Shown piece by piece: positions 34,738 to 40,000 of a stretch of 40,000 nt of DNA. The translations under genes were made by a program, and so were the position numbers. The stretch comes from Chloroflexota bacterium (GTDB lineage Bacteria; Chloroflexota; Dehalococcoidia; SM23-28-2; RBG-16-64-32): positions 1-40,000 of the forward strand of contig JACZRQ010000013.1 of assembly GCA_022574655.1 (NCBI GenBank), read 5' to 3'. Numbering within the stretch: position 1 is the stretch's first letter; every line of letters starts with the position of its first letter. The notes under the pieces are model-generated. The model had not been told where the DNA came from. It was given only the letters and a program-made list of their open reading frames with translations, and did not search any database.

Positions 34738-35205
34738 TCAGTCTAGTTTGAGGGTATCGCGGGTTGGGGAGAGGTGGAAGGGGGAAGTGGCAGTTTGGGC
34801 GGCTTGCCGGACAGCCGTGGCGATTCGATCTACGACCGCTGTTGGACGGCGTTCGATGTCGTGCTCCCAGACGCGGATCACCCTCCAACCGGAGCGGCGA
34901 AGCTTCCGGAAGTTTCTCTGATCCCGTTCGCGCGTCTTGCCGATCTTCTCTTGCCAGAAGGGTGATAGATCGTCGCGCCAGAGAGGGAAGCGATAGCCGT
35001 GCCAGAAATCGCCATCTATGAAGACAGCCAACCGTGACGACGGGAACACCACGTCAGGTTTGCCCGGTAGCTCTTTAGCGTGCTTTCTGAACCGTAAGCC
35101 ACGCCCGTGCAGTGCTGATCTGACGAGTAGCTCGGGTGTAGTGTCTTTGCCCTTGACGCGAGACATGCAGTAGCTGCGCTGGGACGGACTTAGGGTGTCA
35201 GGCAC
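34738..35205 (-). CDS. vsr: Vsr-family DNA mismatch endonuclease
   Basis: Very-short-patch-type nuclease, which nicks 5' of T in T:G mismatches made when 5-methylcytosine deaminates; 155 residues. Residue numbers match E. coli Vsr: Glu25, catalytic Asp51 (GKPDVVF) and His69 in DFWHG are kept. The usual Cys before FWH is Asp66 and I see no zinc-type Cys cluster, so the structural zinc may be absent. The C-terminal GWRVIRVWEHDI is a family hallmark. It starts 5 bases after the ATPase-nuclease stop, in the methyltransferase operon. Confidence 0.93.
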   Translation of the reverse strand: MPDTLSPSQRSYCMSRVKGKDTTPELLVRSALHGRGLRFRKHAKELPGKPDVVFPSSRLAVFIDGDFWHGYRFPLWRDDLSPFWQEKIGKTRERDQRNFRKLRRSGWRVIRVWEHDIERRPTAVVDRIATAVRQAAQTATSPFHLSPTRDTLKLD

Positions 35206-35210
35206 GCCAG

Positions 35211-37202
35211 CTAGCGATCCTGTGGGCCAAGACCCTTGGCGCGCTTGGCCGGACCCCGATAAACTGCGCCTTCCTCGAGCACGCCTCTAGCCTGAGCAAC
35301 CTCGGCTTCTTTCCGCGCAAAGTCATCGTGCTTAACGTTTCCTTCAAGAACCGCCTCGTAGTGCTTGTATCGTCTGAGGCCCCGCTCATAGACCTCATTC
35401 CAGAGCCGGATCTCGCCGTCCTCGCGCTCGTCCCAAGCGGCTTTGGTTTCAGCTGTCACGGAAGGCTCAGTGCCGCAGATCATCATCATGTACAAGCCGG
35501 AGCGAGCCGCGGCGAGGCGCTCACGGTACCGTTCGAGCCTCTGAAGATCATCCAAGGTAACTGGGTGGCCGGAGCGCTTTATCTCGATCACTACGAGCCT
35601 GCTCTCATCGTACAAGGCGAGGAAGTCGTACCTCCCGCGCTCCTCCTCATCCGTTATCTCCTCAAAATGCCACTCTCGCAGTTGCTTAGTGACCGTCTTT
35701 TCCTCGGAAAGCACCTGGTAGTCAGGGTTTAGCAACCAAGGGAAACCAGCGATTAGATCGTGAAGGTTGTCCATGCCAACCTTCGGAGCAGTCTCTGGCG
35801 CGTCCTGAACTAACATCTGATGAAACTTCTCGATTACGTTGAGCCTCCCTTTTATGACTTCGAGGATCGCACGACTTTCGAGCACCTTCCATTGGGCCAA
35901 ATTTGAGAGTAAGTTTCCCAATTCCTCTGGATCATCGCTAACGGCCTCGATGTCAGCGATGACGTCGTGGAAGTGCCGATACTCAAACGCTCGGATCAGC
36001 GAGTCCGCCAATTCGATTGCGCGCTCCTCCTCCGGCTCAGCTTGGCCAAGCACTTTTAGGAACTTTGAGACCTGGTCCCGAGAGGGCGACTCGAGGACAG
36101 CGATCCGAGATTTGAAGTCCTCCCTACTCGAGACCCAGTCCTCCATTTGCTTGCCTTTTCGATCAGCCCATTCACGGAGTACCCGCCGTGACAGCGCGTC
36201 GCCCCACTCTCTGAACGACTGAGACTCCTCGGCGTCCCAGTCAATCTCTTGGCGATCTGTGGAAACCAAGTCCGAGTCATCATCTGTTCCACGATCGAGG
36301 AAGTCGGCTTCGATCGCTCCACTTACGTAGCGGGTGCCATGCTGACCCGAAGCCGTTCCTTCCACATCGAAGAAGAACGGGGGAGCCTGAGCCGTCTTTC
36401 CGTTCACGTAGACCGTGAAGCCACGCAACTCCTTGGACTTGATGAGCGACTTAGAGAATCCGAAGAAGTACTTGACCAGGCCGCCGCCGTCGATTTCCTC
36501 GGTGGCATAGTCCTCCGCAGGCTCCCTATACTCGAAGTCGATGCTCGGCTCGCCGATGGGTTCGTCATTCAAGATGATGGCCATCTGGCCGCGCACGGTC
36601 CGGCTGAATCTCCTAGCAAGTGCCTCACGAAGACCTCCGATATCCAAGGGCGTTTTGTGCTTGAGTGAGGTAAGCGTGATTATCGTACCCGTCTCTGTCT
36701 CAGCGGGAATCTCGACTCCAATCCGGCCCGGGATTGGGATGTTTCCAGCTTCGTTATCTTTCTTTTTGAGCGCTGATACATCGAGCTCAAGTTCGGCGGC
36801 CTTACCGCTCTTCCATGTCACAACCCTCATCTTGGCCGCAACCCCGAATCCGGCTAATTTTCCGATGCCCTTTCTGCCCATGACTTTCCGCTTGCCAGCC
36901 ATCAACCCACCGTCATCCCGGCGATTTCGTCCGATAACGAGATAAGCATCCTGAACCTCGTCTTCGTCCATTCCGGATCCATCGTCGCGAATGGTGATCT
37001 CACTCTTATCACGGTCGTACGCTTGGTCTAGCGGAGCATCTATGTAGACGTTATTCGCGCCAGCATCCCAGCAATTCGCCACAAGCTCGGCGATTGCCAC
37101 GTTTCGCTGCTTATAGTTCTGAACGCCAAGATGCACAAGCGTACGACCAAGGACCTTTATGTAGAATTGGCGCTCGGTGACCCCAGATGCGTCTTCCGCC
37201 AT
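35211..37202 (-). CDS. MORC/MutL-like GHKL ATPase fused to a C-terminal PD-(D/E)XK nuclease-like domain
   Basis: A 663-residue protein, start ATG 37202 with GGAGGG 7 bases upstream. Residues 20-215 are a GHKL ATPase: N box AIAELVANCWDAGANNV (Glu39, Asn43, Asp46), G1 box DDGSG (Asp73, Gly75, Gly77) and G2 box GRKGIGK (109-115). A transducer-like region (about 200-320) and a long helical middle (330-480) follow. The C-terminal domain (about 485-620) has RYDFLALYDESRLVVIEIKRSG split as Asp526, then Glu540-x-Lys542, the PD-(D/E)XK pattern, like Shedu/DUF4263 nucleases. Placed between dcm and vsr, it is probably the restriction-like effector; ATP-driven clamp closing on DNA is inferred from GHKL relatives. 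Confidence 0.85.
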   Translation of the reverse strand: MAEDASGVTERQFYIKVLGRTLVHLGVQNYKQRNVAIAELVANCWDAGANNVYIDAPLDQAYDRDKSEITIRDDGSGMDEDEVQDAYLVIGRNRRDDGGLMAGKRKVMGRKGIGKLAGFGVAAKMRVVTWKSGKAAELELDVSALKKKDNEAGNIPIPGRIGVEIPAETETGTIITLTSLKHKTPLDIGGLREALARRFSRTVRGQMAIILNDEPIGEPSIDFEYREPAEDYATEEIDGGGLVKYFFGFSKSLIKSKELRGFTVYVNGKTAQAPPFFFDVEGTASGQHGTRYVSGAIEADFLDRGTDDDSDLVSTDRQEIDWDAEESQSFREWGDALSRRVLREWADRKGKQMEDWVSSREDFKSRIAVLESPSRDQVSKFLKVLGQAEPEEERAIELADSLIRAFEYRHFHDVIADIEAVSDDPEELGNLLSNLAQWKVLESRAILEVIKGRLNVIEKFHQMLVQDAPETAPKVGMDNLHDLIAGFPWLLNPDYQVLSEEKTVTKQLREWHFEEITDEEERGRYDFLALYDESRLVVIEIKRSGHPVTLDDLQRLERYRERLAAARSGLYMMMICGTEPSVTAETKAAWDEREDGEIRLWNEVYERGLRRYKHYEAVLEGNVKHDDFARKEAEVAQARGVLEEGAVYRGPAKRAKGLGPQDR

Positions 37203-37203
37203 G

Positions 37204-38265
37204 TCAGTTCCCTCCGAGATGAGTGCGGACGGCGACCGCCTGCCACTTCCCAAAGTTCGGAGGAAGGGCATTACCAATCATCGCCGCTGCGCCAGACTTG
37301 CCACCGCTCAGCGTGAAATAGTAGCCGGTCGGGAATCCCTGGATGAGTGCCGCTTCTCTTACAGTGATCGCCCGATGCTCCTCGGGGTGAAGGAAGCGAC
37401 CCTTCGAGGGATTTGTGCATCCTGTCGTGATCGTCGGGGACGCGGAATCCCAAGCCATACGGCCATATATGTCCTTGAAGCCATTCATCCGCTTGTGGCA
37501 ACCTAGCTGGTCGTCTCCAAGAGCTGACCGCCCGCCGCCGTCCAGCGGTATTCGTCTGATCAAGCGGCGAATACGGGGAGAACGCTTTTCACCGTGTATG
37601 TGAAGAGGATCGTCGGATTCCGTGGTAGACAGCATGCTTCCGATCGCGGCCCGAACGTTTCTACGGGACCGGAGCGGAGTAGGAAGTTCTACGGCGCCGC
37701 GACGACTTGCGAGCAAGATGAGTCGCCAGCGACGCTGAGGTACGCCGTAGTCGGCCGCGTTACAGACGCTGAAATTGAGCCGGTACCGCATGGCACGAAG
37801 GGCGATGCAAAAACGTGCGAACCGACGATCATCCTTGAGAGCGGGAACGTTCTCCATCATCACTGTCTTTGGACGAAGCTCGTGGACGAAGCGAAGAAAC
37901 TCGAAAATGAGGTCGTTACGTTCGTCGTCAATCGTGCGCGAGCCGTTTCGCGTTCTAAGCGATGAGAACCCCTGGCACGGTGGGCATCCGGCGAGGAGGT
38001 CGAGTTCGCGCTTCTTGATGCCGAGCGCATGCTTCACGTCCCTAACATCCAGCTCACGAATGTCAACATCCCAGAGCTTGACGCGGGGGTGGTTGGCGCG
38101 ATAGGTCTCGACGGACAGCGCATCGTTGTCGACGGCACCGATCACGTTGAAACCCGCTCGTTTCAGGCCAAGAGTTAGACCGCCGCAGCCCGAAAACAGG
38201 TCGAGGGCAGTGAGCTTGTTTCCGCGACGACGCGTGGTTGTAAGCATGGGCGGGGAAGCATTCAT
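37204..38265 (-). CDS. dcm: DNA (cytosine-5-)-methyltransferase
   Basis: C5 methyltransferase of 353 residues from ATG 38265. Motif I DLFSGCGGL (22-30), catalytic motif IV GCPPCQGFSS with Cys97, motif VI ENVP (138-141), motif VIII PQRRWRLILLAS, and motifs IX-X (TVREAALIQGFP, AAMIGNALPPNFG) are all present. The target-recognition region between VIII and IX is short and the site cannot be read from it. The next gene begins one base after its stop. It looks leaderless: TAGAAT lies 7 bases before the ATG. Less GC-rich than the metabolic genes around. Confidence 0.96.
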   Translation of the reverse strand: MNASPPMLTTTRRRGNKLTALDLFSGCGGLTLGLKRAGFNVIGAVDNDALSVETYRANHPRVKLWDVDIRELDVRDVKHALGIKKRELDLLAGCPPCQGFSSLRTRNGSRTIDDERNDLIFEFLRFVHELRPKTVMMENVPALKDDRRFARFCIALRAMRYRLNFSVCNAADYGVPQRRWRLILLASRRGAVELPTPLRSRRNVRAAIGSMLSTTESDDPLHIHGEKRSPRIRRLIRRIPLDGGGRSALGDDQLGCHKRMNGFKDIYGRMAWDSASPTITTGCTNPSKGRFLHPEEHRAITVREAALIQGFPTGYYFTLSGGKSGAAAMIGNALPPNFGKWQAVAVRTHLGGN

Positions 38266-38272
38266 CGTAGTG

Positions 38273-38278
38273 ATTCTA
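38273..38278 (-). promoter_or_regulatory. -10 element for a leaderless dcm mRNA, inside an inverted repeat
   Basis: Minus strand TAGAAT is 7 bases from the dcm ATG, which puts the start of transcription on the A of ATG. Around it GTAG-TGATT-CTAC (38267-38279) forms an inverted repeat overlapping the -10, so a dimeric repressor could bind there. No -35 or Shine-Dalgarno site is seen. Confidence 0.5.
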
Positions 38279-38321
38279 CTATGAATCAGCAAATGGATCC
38301 CGCCCATTCCTCAAGCCTACA

Positions 38322-38339
38322 CCGACTTTTCAAGGTCGG
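38322..38339. terminator. Weak hairpin in the dcm/iron-exporter spacer
   Basis: CCGACTT and AGGTCGG pair (one G-T wobble) around TTCA. It lies in the 255-base divergent spacer (38266-38520), which holds no other gene. Its role is unclear, because both genes point away. Confidence 0.25.
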
Positions 38340-38504
38340 AGGACCAGCCGGTGGGCCCTGCCCGGGATAAGGGCATTCGGCAACGGGGCCAACGTTCGTG
38401 GTCCGCTCATTCGTTCGAGAGCCTCCCTCCTGAGGCGGGCAGGCAGAATGAGCTGGACGGACGGAGGTCCGGCGAGGTGGCAAGCGGGAAGTTCGTCCGT
38501 TCGA

Positions 38505-38510
38505 TATAGT
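38505..38510 (+). promoter_or_regulatory. Candidate -10 for the ferritin-VIT gene
   Basis: TATAGT lies 10 bases before the ATG at 38521, so the leader would be only a few bases long. No -35 or ribosome site is obvious. This resembles the leaderless arrangement of lipA and dcm. Confidence 0.4.
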
Positions 38511-38520
38511 TGGCTCTGAG

Positions 38521-39672
38521 ATGACTGCTGAGACGCCGGAAGAGGGTCAAGCGGCGACGCCGGAGGAGATCAAGCGGCTCCAGGCGAACCTGGACGATGA
38601 GATCGACGGTATCGCGATCTACGAGATGCTGTCGGAGGTGGAGCCGGACCCGGAACGCAAGGCGATCTTCGACGAGCTGGCGGTGGTGGAGGTGAAGCAC
38701 GCGGAGCTGTGGCGGGAGAAGCTGCGGGAGGCGGGGGTGGAGCCGCGGGAGCACGGCCCCAGCTTGAAGATGCGTTTGTTGGGACGGGCGGCGAAGGTGT
38801 TCGGGGTGAAGTCGGTCTTGCCGATCGTGCGCAGCTTCGAGGCGGAGGCGTACGGGGTGTACATGGCGCAGGGGGCGGCGGGACAGTCGATCGCGCCGGA
38901 CGAGCGGGAGCACCGCAAGACGATGGCGCGGATGTCGAAGCCGTCGACGGCGCCGGTGGAGGCGATCGCGGCTCGCGAGACGTGGCACCGGGGCGGAGGC
39001 GGCGGGACGCTGCGAGCGACGGTGTTCGGTGTGAGCGACGGTCTGGTGTCGAACTCGGCGCTGGTGATGGGGTTCGCGGGCGCTTCGACGGGGGGTGAGT
39101 TCGTACTGCTGGCGGGCGTCGCCGGGTTGCTGGCGGGTGCGTTTTCGATGGGCTCGGGCGAGTACGTGTCGATGCGGGCGCAGAAGGAGTTGTTCGAGCG
39201 ACAGATCGAGTTGGAGCGCGAGGAGTTGAGGACGATGCCGGAGGAGGAGCGCGCGGAGCTGACGCTGATCTACCGCGCGAAGGGTCTTACGAGGGAGGAG
39301 GCGGAGACGGCGGCGGACCGGATCATGGAGGACCCGGAGATAGCGCTGGAGACGCTGGTGCGCGAGGAGCTGGGTTTGGACCCGTCGGAGCTTGGATCGC
39401 CGTGGTCGGCGTCGATATGGTCGTTCGTGGCGTTCGCGTTCGGAGCGGTCGTGCCGGTGATACCGTTCGTGTTCTCGGACGCGAGCTGGCCGTTCGTGGT
39501 GGCGAGCGGCGCGTTGAGCGCGGTGGCGCTGTTCAGCGTGGGGGCGGCGCTGTCGTTGTTCACGGGCCGGAGCGCGCTGCGGAGCGGGTTGCGGCAGTTG
39601 GGGATCGGCATCGCGGCGGCGGCGGCTACGTTCGGTATCGGGAGCGTGATTGGGGTTACGACGGACGTTTAG
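38521..39672 (+). CDS. mbfA: Membrane-bound ferritin-VIT fusion (MbfA-like iron exporter)
   Basis: A 383-residue protein with two parts. Residues 12-145 are a ferritin-like four-helix domain with di-iron ligands: Glu27, Glu57-x-x-His60 (VVEVKHAEL), Glu107/Glu109 and Glu128-x-x-His131 (DEREHRKTM). Residues 155-383 are a VIT1/CCC1 transporter: RATVFGVSDGLVSN, then SMGSGEYVSMRAQKE, a charged cytoplasmic helix pair and three C-terminal membrane helices. MbfA of alphaproteobacteria exports iron under peroxide or iron stress, and this architecture matches. Iron and manganese are both possible substrates. It is the only gene between the defence operon and the terminators. Confidence 0.9.
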   Translation: MTAETPEEGQAATPEEIKRLQANLDDEIDGIAIYEMLSEVEPDPERKAIFDELAVVEVKHAELWREKLREAGVEPREHGPSLKMRLLGRAAKVFGVKSVLPIVRSFEAEAYGVYMAQGAAGQSIAPDEREHRKTMARMSKPSTAPVEAIAARETWHRGGGGGTLRATVFGVSDGLVSNSALVMGFAGASTGGEFVLLAGVAGLLAGAFSMGSGEYVSMRAQKELFERQIELEREELRTMPEEERAELTLIYRAKGLTREEAETAADRIMEDPEIALETLVREELGLDPSELGSPWSASIWSFVAFAFGAVVPVIPFVFSDASWPFVVASGALSAVALFSVGAALSLFTGRSALRSGLRQLGIGIAAAAATFGIGSVIGVTTDV

Positions 39673-39707
39673 GGGGTGTAAGGTGCCCACCCGCCCACCC
39701 ATTGAAG

Positions 39708-39728
39708 AAAAGGGGGTAACCCCCTTTT
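39708..39728. terminator. Bidirectional intrinsic terminator
   Basis: AAAAGGGGG and CCCCCTTTT form a 9-bp stem with the loop TAA, 36 bases after the ferritin-VIT stop. T-runs flank the stem in both directions, so it can serve this gene and the converging peptidase gene. Confidence 0.85.
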
Positions 39729-39741
39729 GAACCCCTTGCAT

Positions 39742-39754
39742 GGGGCTTCGCCCC
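39742..39754. terminator. GC-rich hairpin
   Basis: GGGGC-TTC-GCCCC is a compact 5-bp hairpin 14 bases after the terminator stem. It could assist termination or be part of the intergenic repeat that follows. Confidence 0.4.
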
Positions 39755-39771
39755 GCGCAACCCCTCAGGGA

Positions 39772-39899
39772 GGTTCCTCGCTTCGCTCGGAATGACAGAT
39801 GTGCCCCCTAAGACCCCTGCACCCTCAGACTCCCCGCTGATTCAGGAGCCTCACGATCGTGCTCCGCACATTCCTTCGACAGGCTCAGGATGAGCGGGA
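39772..39899. repeat. Intergenic dispersed-repeat-like sequence
   Basis: Two short stretches look like scattered genomic repeats: one at 39772-39798 (CTCGCTTCGCTCGGAATGAC) and one at 39871-39899 (TTCGACAGGCTCAGGATGAG). I recall both as frequent intergenic boilerplate in many bacterial assemblies. Only one copy of each lies in this window, so repetition is not shown here. Confidence 0.4.
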
Positions 39900-39918
39900 A
39901 GGGGCCACTCCCTGAAAT

Positions 39919-39999
39919 CTAGCGGAGGTGCTTTTCGTAGTAGCGGATGGTGGTCTGGATGGGTTCGAGCCAGCGGTTGCTGGTCTCGGTGTAGCCGTG
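39919..39999 (-). CDS. Prolyl oligopeptidase (S9) family peptidase, C-terminal end (partial)
   Basis: Twenty-six residues before a TAG stop read from the window edge: HGYTETSNRWLEPIQTTIRY followed by YEKHLR. In S9 peptidases (acylaminoacyl-peptidase type) the catalytic His stands in an HG(F/Y) motif followed by a surface helix ending in a basic tail, just as here. Only this end is in the window, so the family is a tentative call. Confidence 0.55.
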   Translation of the reverse strand, partial: HGYTETSNRWLEPIQTTIRYYEKHLR

Positions 40000-40000
40000 G

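Noticed and set aside
34670-34740. CRISPR-like repeats after vsr
   Set aside because: Only two copies of a 13-base repeat with a 5-base spacer; no array.
38407-39741. A 444-codon minus-strand open frame antisense to the ferritin-VIT gene
   Set aside because: Its translation is Arg/His/Leu/Pro-rich low-complexity with no motif; the plus strand has clear ferritin and VIT domains. It is an effect of high GC.

Overview
The window is a gene-dense, GC-rich bacterial chromosome segment with no rRNA, CRISPR array, transposase or phage gene. The content suggests a free-living, respiring member of the Chloroflexota (Dehalococcoidia-like) or a deep relative of the Actinobacteria. Pointers are the GlnR-type nitrogen regulator with 11-bp repeat operators, an 11-subunit Nuo block without nuoEFG, split gcvPA/gcvPB, a ferritin-VIT fusion, and frequent TTG/GTG starts. 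This taxonomic reading is inference; no marker gene settles it.

Layout. 1-3.6 kb: end of a methyltransferase, a lipoprotein, tRNA-Thr(CGU), murI, a lipoprotein cyclophilin and a rhodanese. 3.6-10.1 kb: lipA, then a nitrogen-assimilation cluster on the plus strand: an atypical OmpR-family (GlnR-like) regulator, amt, a PII protein and two different glutamine synthetases (one GSI-beta-like, one GSI-alpha-like). Four repeats before amt and three before glnA, all spaced 11 bp, form a probable GlnR regulon. 10.2-11.5 kb: an unrecognised membrane-anchored protein and a small helical protein. 11.5-22.2 kb: nuoABCDHIJKLMN on the minus strand from one sigma70-like promoter; NuoC carries an unusual C-terminal tail of three tandem helical repeats. 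22.3-25.0 kb: valS. 25.1-34.2 kb: a long plus-strand run of an MBL hydrolase, gcvT, gcvH, gcvPA, gcvPB, a serine/alanine-glyoxylate aminotransferase, a DinB-like protein, a truncated SDR-like protein and two SDRs, the last with its catalytic Lys replaced by Gln. 34.2-38.3 kb: a probable defence island on the minus strand: a DNA cytosine methyltransferase, a MORC/MutL-like GHKL ATPase fused to a PD-(D/E)XK nuclease domain, vsr and a small basic protein. 38.5-39.7 kb: a membrane-bound ferritin-VIT iron exporter, then terminator hairpins, intergenic repeats and the tail of an S9 peptidase gene.

How it works together: the nitrogen block takes up ammonium (Amt), senses status (PII, GlnR-like) and assimilates it (two GS). 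LipA supplies lipoate for GcvH in the glycine cleavage system, which with the glyoxylate aminotransferase links glyoxylate, glycine and one-carbon units. The Nuo block is a proton-pumping quinone reductase whose electron donor is not encoded here. The strongest candidates for little-described biology are the methyltransferase/ATPase-nuclease/Vsr system, the NuoC repeat tail and the GlnR-type circuit with a PII that lacks the uridylylated Tyr.
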